Shown here: positions 43,892-52,454 of the stretch, in pieces | Numbering within the stretch: position 1 is the first letter of the stretch | Layout of the letters: every line of letters begins with the position of its first letter | Assembly: GCA_963933115.1 (NCBI GenBank) | Contig: CAWVSL010000004.1 | Coordinates: 1-64,000, forward strand | Reading direction: 5' to 3' | DNA: 64,000 nt | From: JALJPB01 sp963933115 | GTDB lineage: Bacteria > Pseudomonadota > Gammaproteobacteria > Enterobacterales > Alteromonadaceae | Made by a program: the position numbers and the translations under genes | The notes under the pieces: generated by a model | What the model was told of the DNA's origin: nothing | What the model saw: the letters and a program-made list of their open reading frames with translations, nothing else | Databases searched by the model: none

Positions 43892-45832
43892 ATGTCTGAA
43901 ACTGGCCAACCTGAAGTTCACGGTTTTCAAACCGAAGTTAAACAATTACTTAAATTAATGATCCATTCACTATATTCAAATAAAGAAATATTTCTTCGTG
44001 AATTGGTTTCTAATGCAGCCGATGCGGCTGATAAATTACGCTTTAAAGCACTTTCTAATGCTGATCTCTATGAAAGTGATAGTGAGTTAAGAGTTCGTGT
44101 CAGTGCCGATAAAGAAGCTAATACTGTTACTATTTCTGATAACGGCATTGGTATGAGTCATGACGATATTGTTGCACATCTAGGCACTATTGCTAAGTCA
44201 GGTACCGCAGAGTTTTTTAGTCACTTATCGGGTGATCAAGCCTCTGACTCTCAATTAATTGGCCAATTTGGTGTTGGTTTCTATTCTGCCTTTATTGTCG
44301 CTGATAAAGTCACTGTTCGCTCGCGTGCCGCAGGTGCTGCAACAAATGAAGGGGTTGAGTGGGTGTCAGAAGGCGAGGGTGAATTTACTACTGCAACAAT
44401 TGAAAAATCAACCCGCGGTACTGATATTATCCTCCACTTAAAAGATGATGAGTCGGAGTTTGCTGATGAATGGCGCTTAAAGTCAATAGTGACTAAATAC
44501 TCTGACCATATCTCAGTTTCAGTTGAAATGTTAACTCCAGCAGTTGATGAGGTTCCTGAAAGTGAAGGAACAGATGGTGAGAAAATTCCGGGTCAACCTG
44601 CTGTTCCTGCACAATGGAATGCGGTAAACAAAGCAACTGCGCTTTGGACTCGTGAAAAAGCTGATATATCAGATGATGAGTACATTGAATTTTATAAACA
44701 TGTATCGCATGACTTTACGGACCCACTTTTATGGGCACATAACCGTGTGGAAGGTAAAACTGAATACACTAGTTTACTCTATATTCCTTCTAAAGCGCCA
44801 TTTGATATGCATAACCGTGAGAAACAGCATGGTTTAAAACTTTACATACAACGCGTATTTGTTATGGATGATGCTGAACAATTCATGCCAACTTATTTAC
44901 GTTTTGTTAAAGGCTTACTTGATTCAAACGATTTACCATTAAATGTTTCTCGTGAAATTTTACAAGATAATAAAGTGACACAAGCTATTCGTAAAGGCTG
45001 TACTAAACGTGCGTTAGGCATGTTAGAAAAGCTAGGTAAAAATAATCAAGACAAATATCAATCTTTCTGGAATGAATTTGGGCAAGTACTAAAAGAAGGC
45101 CCGGCAGAAGATATCGGCAATAAAGAACAAATTGCTAAATTATTACGATTTGCTTCTACAAATAATGACTCAAGTGTCCAAAATGTATCTTTACCAGAAT
45201 ACATTGAACGTATGAAAGAAGGTCAAGATAAAATTTATTATGTTGTGGCCGATAGTTTCGAAGCAGCTAAAAACAGCCCTCATTTAGAAGTGTTCCGTAA
45301 AAAAGGTATTGAAGTGTTATTAATGTCTGATCGCATTGATGAGTGGTTAGTCAGTCATTTAACTGAGTTTGGTGAAACACAGTTACAATCAGTAACTCGT
45401 GGTGGTCTTGATCTTGGTGATATGGATGATGAAGAAACTAAACAAGCACAGGAAAAGCTTGAAGAAGAGTTTGACTCTGTTATTACACGCATTAAAACAG
45501 TGCTTAAAGGTAAGGTTAAAGACGTTAAGTTATCTCAACGTTTGACCGACTCACCCGCTTGTATTGTTACCGATGAACAAGACATGAGTAGCCAAATGAT
45601 GAAGCTAATGCAATCAGTCGGCCAAGAAGTACCTGACACCCTGCCCATTTTTGAAATCAATGGAGAACATCAATTAATAAAACATATCGCAGATGAGCAA
45701 GATGATGATAAGTTTAAAGAGTGGAGTGATGTTTTATTTGAACAGGCAATGTTAGCTGAGCGTGGAAGTTTAAAAGATGCTTCTGGGTTTGTTGCACGTA
45801 TCAATTCACTAATGTTGAGCTTAACCAAATAG
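43892..45832 (+). CDS. htpG: Hsp90 chaperone HtpG
   Basis: HtpG is the bacterial Hsp90. The 646 residues start with the GHKL ATPase (QLLKLMIHSLYSNKEIFLRELVSNAADAADKLR, SDNGIGMSHDDI, GQFGVGFYSAFIVADKV), then the middle domain (RVFVMDDAEQFMPTYLRFVKGLLDSNDLPLNVSREILQ) and the C-terminal dimerisation domain. It is slightly longer than E. coli HtpG (624) because of an insert near residues 215-235. A sigma-32 promoter precedes it and a terminator follows. Confidence 0.97.
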   Translation: MSETGQPEVHGFQTEVKQLLKLMIHSLYSNKEIFLRELVSNAADAADKLRFKALSNADLYESDSELRVRVSADKEANTVTISDNGIGMSHDDIVAHLGTIAKSGTAEFFSHLSGDQASDSQLIGQFGVGFYSAFIVADKVTVRSRAAGAATNEGVEWVSEGEGEFTTATIEKSTRGTDIILHLKDDESEFADEWRLKSIVTKYSDHISVSVEMLTPAVDEVPESEGTDGEKIPGQPAVPAQWNAVNKATALWTREKADISDDEYIEFYKHVSHDFTDPLLWAHNRVEGKTEYTSLLYIPSKAPFDMHNREKQHGLKLYIQRVFVMDDAEQFMPTYLRFVKGLLDSNDLPLNVSREILQDNKVTQAIRKGCTKRALGMLEKLGKNNQDKYQSFWNEFGQVLKEGPAEDIGNKEQIAKLLRFASTNNDSSVQNVSLPEYIERMKEGQDKIYYVVADSFEAAKNSPHLEVFRKKGIEVLLMSDRIDEWLVSHLTEFGETQLQSVTRGGLDLGDMDDEETKQAQEKLEEEFDSVITRIKTVLKGKVKDVKLSQRLTDSPACIVTDEQDMSSQMMKLMQSVGQEVPDTLPIFEINGEHQLIKHIADEQDDDKFKEWSDVLFEQAMLAERGSLKDASGFVARINSLMLSLTK

Positions 45833-45880
45833 GATAGTTTGTTTAATTTATGCATTAAGATGTCATAGACTTTAGTATAT

Positions 45881-45918
45881 AAAAAGGCCTGTTCTATTTC
45901 AAAGAACAGGCCTTTTTT
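45881..45918 (+). terminator. Terminator of htpG
   Basis: AAAAAGGCCTGTTCT (45881-45895) pairs with its complement (45903-45917) around a seven-base loop, followed by T residues. Confidence 0.9.
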
Positions 45919-46091
45919 GTCAGCTATCTCTTATTGATACTTGTTTGCATACAATTGAACTTGTATAGTGTCTGGCAAAATAGAAAACATTGATGACAGT
46001 ATAATTATATCAAGAAAATACGTGGCCTAAGACAGGCAATTTTTCTTAATATAATTACATTTACACACACTTTTTAGGACTACATCTATAT

Positions 46092-46736
46092 ATGCGTATT
46101 ATTCTACTAGGAGCACCGGGTGCTGGTAAAGGCACTCAAGCACAGTTTTTAATGGCTAAATTTGGCATTCCACAAATATCCACGGGTGACATGCTTCGTG
46201 CTGCAATTAAAGCAGGAACTGATTTAGGTAATAAAGCCAAAGGTGTTATGGATGCTGGTCAGTTAGTCTCTGATGATCTGATCATTGGCTTAGTTAAAGA
46301 GCGGATTGCTCAAGAAGACTGTAAAGCTGGGTTTTTATTAGATGGTTTCCCTCGTACCATCCCGCAAGCTGATGCTATGAAAGAAAACAGTGTTGATGTT
46401 GATAGTGTTATTGAGTTTGATGTACCTGATGAAGTTATTGTTGAACGTATGGCTGGCCGTCGTGTTCATTCTGGTTCTGGCCGTGTTTATCATCTTGTTT
46501 ATAACCCTCCTAAAATTGAAGGCAAAGATGATGATACCGGTCAAGACTTATCAATCCGCCCTGATGATGAAGAGGCAACTGTTCGTAAACGTTTAGCTAT
46601 TTATCATGAACAAACAAAGCCGTTAGTTGATTATTATCAAGTCGAAGCTAAAAATGATAATTGTAAATATTTAACTATTGACGGTACTTTGCCTGTTGAG
46701 CAAGTCAACAGTATATTACTCGATGAATTGACCTGA
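46092..46736 (+). CDS. adk: Adenylate kinase
   Basis: Adk balances ATP, ADP and AMP. The 214 residues equal E. coli Adk. The P-loop LLGAPGAGKGTQAQF (residues 5-19), the FLLDGFPRT motif, the NMP-binding ISTGDMLRAAI, and the LID domain (GRRVHSGSGRVYHLVYNPPKIEGKDDDTGQ) are all present; the LID lacks zinc cysteines, as in enteric Adk. It has its own terminator. Confidence 0.97.
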   Translation: MRIILLGAPGAGKGTQAQFLMAKFGIPQISTGDMLRAAIKAGTDLGNKAKGVMDAGQLVSDDLIIGLVKERIAQEDCKAGFLLDGFPRTIPQADAMKENSVDVDSVIEFDVPDEVIVERMAGRRVHSGSGRVYHLVYNPPKIEGKDDDTGQDLSIRPDDEEATVRKRLAIYHEQTKPLVDYYQVEAKNDNCKYLTIDGTLPVEQVNSILLDELT

Positions 46737-46749
46737 TTCATCATTGATT

Positions 46750-46776
46750 AAAAGCTCACCTAGTGAGCTTTTTTTT
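46750..46776 (+). terminator. Terminator of adk
   Basis: AAGCTCAC (46752-46759) pairs with GTGAGCTT (46763-46770), followed by six T residues. Confidence 0.85.
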
Positions 46777-46859
46777 TACTACCGATGGTGACATTAATTG
46801 ATATACAAGATTAATAAAAAAAATATCAGTGATTTAATAAATTAATAACAGGACTACCT

Positions 46860-47255
46860 ATGACCGTTTCTTTAAGTATTACCGCTTTATATGCGAGTTT
46901 ATTGGCACTATTGTTACTGAGCCTCTCTTTTAATGTTATTCGTTTACGCCTTAAGCTCAAAGTGGGTATTGGTGATGGTGAACAAAAACCCTTGGCTGCT
47001 GCTATTAGAATTCATGGTAATTTTATTGAATATATACCGTTAGCACTTGTTCTTTTAGGTTGCTATGAGCTAAATGGAGCCAATAGCTTGTGGTTGCATA
47101 TTTTAGGCGGGCTTTTGTTTGTTGGGCGTATTCTTCATGCTATTGGTTTAAGTAAATCCACGGGTACTTCTATTCAGCGCCAAGTTGGCAGCCTATTAAC
47201 ATTTTTAGTATTGCTTATCCTCTCGATTGAAAATATTAGAATGTTTTTAATTTAG
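46860..47255 (+). CDS. MAPEG family membrane protein (YecN-like)
   Basis: A 131-residue inner-membrane protein of the MAPEG superfamily, four helices long. The hallmark stretch is GDGEQKPLAAAIRIHGNFIEYIPLALVLL, followed by LHILGGLLFVGRILHAIGLS. It is the second MAPEG gene in the window and only distantly related to the first at 35197. Substrate is unknown. GGA lies 7 bases before ATG. It is convergent with elaA. Confidence 0.85.
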   Translation: MTVSLSITALYASLLALLLLSLSFNVIRLRLKLKVGIGDGEQKPLAAAIRIHGNFIEYIPLALVLLGCYELNGANSLWLHILGGLLFVGRILHAIGLSKSTGTSIQRQVGSLLTFLVLLILSIENIRMFLI

Positions 47256-47284
47256 CTTTAACTATATTATCTTGAAGCGAGTGG

Positions 47285-47740
47285 CTAACTCGCTTTTTTT
47301 ATCATCGCAATATGTGGTATATCATCTTCTAAATACATATCAGAAACCCTAATGAAACCATGTTTATTATAGTATTTTTCTAAATGTTCTTGAGCTGAAA
47401 TTTTAATAGCTTGTGAAGGGAAGTATTGAGAGCAGGCGGAAGTGGCCTCTGTCATTAATTTATGACCTAAACCATCCCCCCTCGCATAGGGAGCGATGAT
47501 GACTCTGCCAATGCTAGGAAAGTTATCATAACTCTGCCCTTTAGCTAATATTCTTAAATAGGCCATGATTTTATTGTCTTGATAACAATATAAGTGCAAA
47601 GTTTGGTGATGTCTGTCTAGCTCATCTAAGTCTGAATAAAAACAAGTTTGTTCAACAACAAATACATCAATGCGAAGTTTTAATAAATCATAAAGCTCAT
47701 CTGTAGTTAACTGATTAAACTTTTTTATTTGCCAGTTCAT
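47285..47740 (-). CDS. elaA: ElaA family GNAT N-acetyltransferase
   Basis: A 151-residue GNAT acetyltransferase of the ElaA family. The N-terminus LYDLLKLRIDVFVVEQTCFYSDLDELDRHHQTLHL and the acetyl-CoA motif SIGRVIIAPYARGDGLGHKLMTEA are characteristic, followed by AQEHLEKYYNKHGFIRVSDMYLEDDIPHIAM. Substrate unknown. It stands alone. Confidence 0.87.
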   Translation of the reverse strand: MNWQIKKFNQLTTDELYDLLKLRIDVFVVEQTCFYSDLDELDRHHQTLHLYCYQDNKIMAYLRILAKGQSYDNFPSIGRVIIAPYARGDGLGHKLMTEATSACSQYFPSQAIKISAQEHLEKYYNKHGFIRVSDMYLEDDIPHIAMIKKAS

Positions 47741-47787
47741 AATTTACCTTATGTTTATTGAGGATGTCGATCACATGTTTTAAAAAA

Positions 47788-48915
47788 TTAATAGGCAACC
47801 ATTCTTGCATATTCGATATGTTTGCCTAATATTGCTTGGCTACCCTTCAATGAAAACTTATATCCACATAACGTAAAGTAGTCTCTAAAAGCTATTTCTT
47901 GTAATAGACTCTCAGTATCTAAGGGGGAAAAATTTGCAAAATATTGTTCCCTATTTTCGGCCACTACGTCGGTTGTTCTTGTTTTTTTACCATTATTAAA
48001 TGTAATTTCTTTACAGCTTTTATCTCCCTGGGCGTTTTGTAGTTCCCAAATTTTTTCATTATCACTACTGTCTGCTTGCCAGTTAATAATTAATCCATGG
48101 TGTTGTGATAATAATAGAGAAAAATTGTCAGGAAATGAAACACGATCTGTTCTCATTATTTCAATTTTTGGTTTTGCAGTAGTTTCTATCTCTTCATAAT
48201 TATTACTAATACTTGATATGAGATAGGAAACTGTGAGTGTTAAAATAATAAGTAATGAAAGTATAATTAAAGTAAGTTTTATACTTTTATTACTTAATAA
48301 TTTTAGCCTAATTAATACACCAATATCTTGTTCATTATTATCGTATTTACTAGTTGTCGAGTTTATCAAGCTATTAGATAGGACAGTTTCAGAACTTTGA
48401 AGTTTTTGTTTGTTTAAATTAGCATTTATTATTGGTGTATTTGGATTTTGCAAATCAGTAATAATTATTGGTTCAATACGCTGGTTACGTTTTTGCTTAT
48501 TAACGCGAGTATAATCGAACTCACTTAAGTCAATAGGACCGGAATACCCCAAGATATAATCAGTTTTAGCTTTGCTTGGATAGGTCATTAACAATAAGGA
48601 AAGTATGATAGGTAAGATTAATAACCAGTTAGTATTACTGTCATTTGTAATTGTGGTAATTAAACCAATAATTACAAAAAGAGAAGCTGGGCCAACGGAC
48701 CAGATCCTTTTTAATTGTGCATCATTAAGCCGTCTACACGTTGTTAATACGATAACAAGGGCTAAACATAATAATATGAAGATATTAGAATATACAAACT
48801 GAGCAAGCACTGAATTACTAGCAAGAATAATCAAATGACAGGAAAAAATAATCACTAAAAAGCGAAGACGGTTATCGAAACCTGGATAACAAAAAATTGA
48901 TTTTAATAACTGCAC
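47788..48915 (-). CDS. Hypothetical membrane protein, possibly DUF805-like at the N-terminus
   Basis: I do not recognise this 375-residue protein with certainty. The N-terminal 115 residues hold four membrane helices with a short basic CRRLNDAQLKRIW loop, which recalls DUF805 proteins. A polar, Asn/Ser-rich linker follows (about 120-205), then a single helix (LTLIILSLLIILTLTVSYLI) and a 130-residue soluble domain ending near FTLCGYKFSLKGSQAILGKHIEYARMVAY. Asn and Ile codons are frequent, more AT-rich than the neighbours. It borders a 1 kb gene-poor region. Confidence 0.55.
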   Translation of the reverse strand: MQLLKSIFCYPGFDNRLRFLVIIFSCHLIILASNSVLAQFVYSNIFILLCLALVIVLTTCRRLNDAQLKRIWSVGPASLFVIIGLITTITNDSNTNWLLILPIILSLLLMTYPSKAKTDYILGYSGPIDLSEFDYTRVNKQKRNQRIEPIIITDLQNPNTPIINANLNKQKLQSSETVLSNSLINSTTSKYDNNEQDIGVLIRLKLLSNKSIKLTLIILSLLIILTLTVSYLISSISNNYEEIETTAKPKIEIMRTDRVSFPDNFSLLLSQHHGLIINWQADSSDNEKIWELQNAQGDKSCKEITFNNGKKTRTTDVVAENREQYFANFSPLDTESLLQEIAFRDYFTLCGYKFSLKGSQAILGKHIEYARMVAY

Positions 48916-49433
48916 ATAACCCCCTAATATTTTGTAGCAAGGTTACACTAAATTTTAATGCCAGTCAGTGACAATGGAAATTAATTATTTTCAAAAAGAT
49001 GCGTAATTTAGCATGTAAGGCAGCATTTATTATCATTGGGGATACCCTCGGTTTAAAAGCCGATGAAACATCCTATTACTGATCTTTAATTTTTTTTAGG
49101 CTGATATCAATCATGAGATGCTGGTTAATAAGACTCATTATTATCCCACCTCAGGGATTAATTTAATGCATTGATCATTAATGTTGTTATCCAATGTAAA
49201 TGTATAAAAGACATTAATAGATAGACCATGTGAGACATGTCTGACATGTAAGTAAGTCTTTGTATGTCTCACTGAATTTTTTTATAAGCTTTGTTTTTTA
49301 AGTCGTTGTTTTTAAAGTGTAAAATTAAAATTGTATTTTTTGCGTTAAATTTTATCGAGTTTATTTTAATTAATCATATATTTAAAAACTCATATTCCAT
49401 TAATATTAACGTTGTCAAGGAGACAAGGATAAA
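48916..49433. other. Gene-poor AT-rich stretch
   Basis: No gene or RNA that I can support. The stretch contains a short repeat of ACATGTCTGACATGTAAG (49236-49253) and many short AT tracts. It may carry the promoter of the micro-ORFs that start at 49434. Confidence 0.35.
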
Positions 49434-49487
49434 ATGGAATTTGAATTAGTATTTGGTATGGACGCTAAGCTATACAAGGATCAGTAA
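49434..49487 (+). CDS. Candidate micro-ORF (17 codons) with strong ribosome binding site
   Basis: MEFELVFGMDAKLYKDQ, preceded by AAGGAGACAAGGATAAA, which holds a strong Shine-Dalgarno sequence. No family recognised. A +1 change near codon 14 would join it to the downstream frame, so it could instead be the first part of a broken 56-residue gene. Confidence 0.35.
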   Translation: MEFELVFGMDAKLYKDQ

Positions 49488-49510
49488 TTACAGGATGTAA
49501 TTTAACATGG

Positions 49511-49603
49511 ATGTTAAACCCTTTTAGCAAAGAATATCAGAAAACACTATTAAAATCGGACTTTAATAGTACATGGACGAAGGTTCAAGGAAGAAAATAT
49601 TAG
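49511..49603 (+). CDS. Candidate micro-ORF (30 codons)
   Basis: A 30-codon frame beginning MLNPFSKEYQKTLLKSDF and ending WTKVQGRKY. The frame is open upstream as GSVITGCNLTW before its ATG, consistent with an older, longer frame fused to the 17-codon ORF. A terminator follows at 49650. No family recognised. Confidence 0.3.
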   Translation: MLNPFSKEYQKTLLKSDFNSTWTKVQGRKY

Positions 49604-49951
49604 TAAAATAATATCTAGGTTGTAATTATTTTATAGAAATTAAATATGAGCATTACTATTATTTAAGACTAATAGTAATGCTTTTATTTTATTTTCTAGA
49701 AATAAAGTTACATTACTAGAAAAGATAAACTATCGAAGATAATCAAACTCTAGCTAATAAAGTGATGGTAACTAGCATTTAATGTTTATCAGTTATTATC
49801 AATATTATACACGCCACTAAAGAAATTTCGTCCTCATGTTTACTCAGTTATTGAATAAGTATTAGTTATATTTCATTTTCAGTGTTGGTTATTCGATTTA
49901 TTATTGTTAAGTCAATGAATAACTATCGTTAACATTAGTGGTGAAGTTTTA
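49604..49951. other. Gene-poor stretch between the micro-ORFs and gloA
   Basis: Apart from the terminator at 49650-49690 I see no gene or RNA here. The gloA 3' end borders the right edge. Confidence 0.4.
49650..49690 (+). terminator. Terminator of the micro-ORF transcript
   Basis: GCATTACTATTA (49650-49661) pairs perfectly with TAATAGTAATGC (49670-49681), followed by TTTTATTTTA. It shows that a plus-strand transcript ends here although no normal gene precedes it. Confidence 0.75.
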
Positions 49952-50371
49952 TTACCATGTTCCCTTATTTTTCATACTAGTCCAAGGCTCTCGTGGGGAT
50001 AAACGATTACCCTTTTGTAAAAGCTCTATAGAGATACCGTCAGGGGATTTGACAAACGCCATATGACCGCAGCGAGGAGGGCGATTAATGATAACCCCTA
50101 AGTCTGTTAACTTTTGGCAAAGCTGGTAAATATCATCTACTTCAAAAGCTAAATGACCGAAGTTTCTTCCTCCATCATATTGTTCATTATTTTCCCAGTT
50201 ATGGGTTAATTCAATTTCTGGCATACCTTGCGCTGTCGCTAAAAATATAAGAGTGAATTTACCTTCTGGTACCTCTATCCTTTTAGTTTCTATTAAGCCT
50301 AAAGCGTCGATGTAAAAAGCTAAGGATTTTTTAATATCTATCACTCTGACCATGGTGTGTAAAAATTTCAT
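49952..50371 (-). CDS. gloA: Lactoylglutathione lyase (glyoxalase I)
   Basis: Glyoxalase I converts the methylglyoxal-glutathione adduct to lactoylglutathione. The 139 residues show the metal ligands of the E. coli enzyme: H5 (MKFLH), E in MPEIELTHNW, H in NFGHLAFEVDD and E in GISIELLQKG. The FYIDALGLIETKR motif is typical. It lies 12 bases after nth on the same strand. Confidence 0.92.
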   Translation of the reverse strand: MKFLHTMVRVIDIKKSLAFYIDALGLIETKRIEVPEGKFTLIFLATAQGMPEIELTHNWENNEQYDGGRNFGHLAFEVDDIYQLCQKLTDLGVIINRPPRCGHMAFVKSPDGISIELLQKGNRLSPREPWTSMKNKGTW

Positions 50372-50383
50372 TTTATTCCCTTT

Positions 50384-51016
50384 TTAATCAATTTTATTTC
50401 CAAATTCGCACAAGTCTTCAATAATGCATGAGCCACATTTTGGTTTTCTTGCAATACAGGTATAACGACCATGTAAAATTAGCCAGTGATGAACATCAAC
50501 CTTAAAGTCATTTGGAACTACTTTAAGGAGTTTTTGTTCTACTTTGTCAACATTTACCCCCATCGCTAGTTTAGTTCGGTTGCTAACACGAAATATGTGG
50601 GTATCAACTGCAATAGTTGGCCAGCCAAAAGCAGTATTCAATACAACATTTGCCGTTTTTCTACCAACACCAGGTAAGGCTTCTAAGGCCGCTCTATCTT
50701 CAGGGACTTCACTGTTATGTAAATCGACTAACATTTGACAGGTCTTGATAGTATTGGCCGCTTTGGTGTTAAATAAACCAATAGTTTTGATATAAGACTT
50801 TAAACCGGCCAATCCTAAATCTAAAATAGCCTGTGGTGTATTAGCAATAGGGTATAACTTGTCTGTGGCTTTATTTACACCAACATCAGTAGATTGAGCA
50901 GATAGTAGTACCGCAATTAATAACTCAAAAGGAGATGAAAAATTAAGCTCAGTAGTTGGTATAGGGTTATCATCACGTAAACGTGTAAGTATTTCTAAGC
51001 GCTTTTCTTTATTCAT
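50384..51016 (-). CDS. nth: Endonuclease III
   Basis: Nth is a base-excision repair glycosylase/AP lyase for oxidised pyrimidines. The helix-hairpin-helix LPGVGRKTANVVLNTAFGWPTIAVDTHIFRVSNR includes the catalytic lysine and aspartate. The four-cysteine [4Fe-4S] loop is CIARKPKCGSCIIEDLC. The 210 residues match E. coli (211). It follows rsxE as in E. coli. Confidence 0.97.
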   Translation of the reverse strand: MNKEKRLEILTRLRDDNPIPTTELNFSSPFELLIAVLLSAQSTDVGVNKATDKLYPIANTPQAILDLGLAGLKSYIKTIGLFNTKAANTIKTCQMLVDLHNSEVPEDRAALEALPGVGRKTANVVLNTAFGWPTIAVDTHIFRVSNRTKLAMGVNVDKVEQKLLKVVPNDFKVDVHHWLILHGRYTCIARKPKCGSCIIEDLCEFGNKID

Positions 51017-51049
51017 AATACTCGTTGTTTTTGTTTATGTTATAACGAC

Positions 51050-51757
51050 TTATTGATCTTCAAAATTGACTCTTACCCGCTCAATGTTTTGTTTCTCAAT
51101 TATTGGTTGGTGTTGTAATATTTTGTCATCAATGGCATTTTTAGCGGCTATTAAGAATCCCATCACAATGAAGGCTCCGGGTGGTAATACCGCTAATAGG
51201 AATTTAGTATCAAACTGAAAAATTTCAATACGTAAACCTAACGCCCAATCACCTAATAGTAAGTGAGCACCATCAAACAAGGTCCCTTGGCCTAATATTT
51301 CACGAACAGCACCTAATAAGACTAATACTAAAGTAAAACCTATACCCATCATCAAACCGTCAAACGTAGCCTGTTTAATAGGGTTTTTGGATGCATAGGC
51401 TTCTGCTCGGCCAATAATGGCACAATTTGTTACTATCAATGGAAGAAAAATACCAAGAGATTGATAAAGTCCATAGGTAAAAGCGTTCATCAGTAATTGC
51501 ACGCAACTAACAAAAGCAGCAATAATTAAGACAAAAATAGGAATGCGTACTTCTTTGGGTACCCACCGACGTACCGCTGATACCGTTGCATTAGAGCAAA
51601 TTAATACTAACAGTGTTGCTAGACCTAAACCAAGGGCATTGGTTACAGTCGAAGTGACCGCAAGTAGCGGGCAAAGGCCAAGAAGTTGCACCAAACCAGG
51701 GTTGTTTTTCCATAAACCTTGCCAAGCAATTTCTTTATACTCTGCGTTAATTTTCAT
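51050..51757 (-). CDS. rsxE: Electron transport complex subunit RsxE (RnfE)
   Basis: RsxE is one of the six Rnf/Rsx subunits, an integral membrane protein with about six helices. It starts MKINAEYKEIAWQGLWKNNPGLVQLLGLCPLLAVTSTVTNALGLG and contains RIPIFVLIIAAFVSCVQLLMNAF and LPLIVTNCAIIGRAEAYASKNP. I chose ATG at 51757 (235 residues), with GGAG just upstream; the frame opens four codons earlier. It overlaps rsxG by 11 bases. It is homologous to RsxA. Confidence 0.94.
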   Translation of the reverse strand: MKINAEYKEIAWQGLWKNNPGLVQLLGLCPLLAVTSTVTNALGLGLATLLVLICSNATVSAVRRWVPKEVRIPIFVLIIAAFVSCVQLLMNAFTYGLYQSLGIFLPLIVTNCAIIGRAEAYASKNPIKQATFDGLMMGIGFTLVLVLLGAVREILGQGTLFDGAHLLLGDWALGLRIEIFQFDTKFLLAVLPPGAFIVMGFLIAAKNAIDDKILQHQPIIEKQNIERVRVNFEDQ

Positions 51758-52454
51758 TAGTGACTCCATCTGCAGTCAAAGTCTGATTTTTTTGAGTTCG
51801 TTTAATTTCAGTGAAAGAGTCATTTACCTTACAATCATTTTTTTGACTAAACAGATCATTTTGATTGTTTAAAAAATAAAGTGTGGCTTTTTTAACTGCA
51901 TTTACAACAGCTCTAGGGGTAATAGTCGCTCCAGTAAATTGATCAAACATGCCACCATCTTTAGTAACTGCCCATCGACTATCACTTTCATTCATTAATT
52001 TTTTACCTGAAAAACTGGTAATCCAATTACTTTTAGCTAGTTCAATTTTATCACCCAAACCTGGCGTCTCTTGATGAGATAAAATGCGGACACCATTCAC
52101 ACTGCCATCAACATTTACAGCAACAATTAACTCAATATTTCCGCTATAGCCATCAGGCGCAACGGTTGTAATTGCGCCTGCAACAGGAATAGAATCTAAT
52201 CGGGCCAGATAGATAGTCTTCTGTTCATATGATCCTAAGGCGATATTGCTGACATTGACGCAATCAAGGGCTAACTCGTTGTTGTAAAGTTCAGGCTCAA
52301 TAATACTGTTTAATGTTGATAGTAATTGTTTTTGTTGTTGAATATATATTCTATCTTTGGTTAATTCATTAACTATACCAACGGTTGCCGTACAAGCGAT
52401 GGCAAATAAAGCTAAAATCTGACTGTTTTTACTTATTGCTGCAGATAATGACAT
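51747..52454 (-). CDS. rsxG: Electron transport complex subunit RsxG (RnfG)
   Basis: RsxG is a membrane-anchored periplasmic flavoprotein. The N-terminal helix is ILALFAIACTATVGIVNELT (about 13-32). FMN is attached through a threonine phosphoester bond in FTGATITPRAVVNAVKK, matching the S/T-G-A-T motif. PDGYSGNIELIVAVNVDGSVNGVRILSHQETPGLGDKIE is conserved in the family. The 235 residues include a short polar C-terminal tail. It is flanked by rsxD (1-base overlap) and rsxE. Confidence 0.94.
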   Translation of the reverse strand: MSLSAAISKNSQILALFAIACTATVGIVNELTKDRIYIQQQKQLLSTLNSIIEPELYNNELALDCVNVSNIALGSYEQKTIYLARLDSIPVAGAITTVAPDGYSGNIELIVAVNVDGSVNGVRILSHQETPGLGDKIELAKSNWITSFSGKKLMNESDSRWAVTKDGGMFDQFTGATITPRAVVNAVKKATLYFLNNQNDLFSQKNDCKVNDSFTEIKRTQKNQTLTADGVTNEN

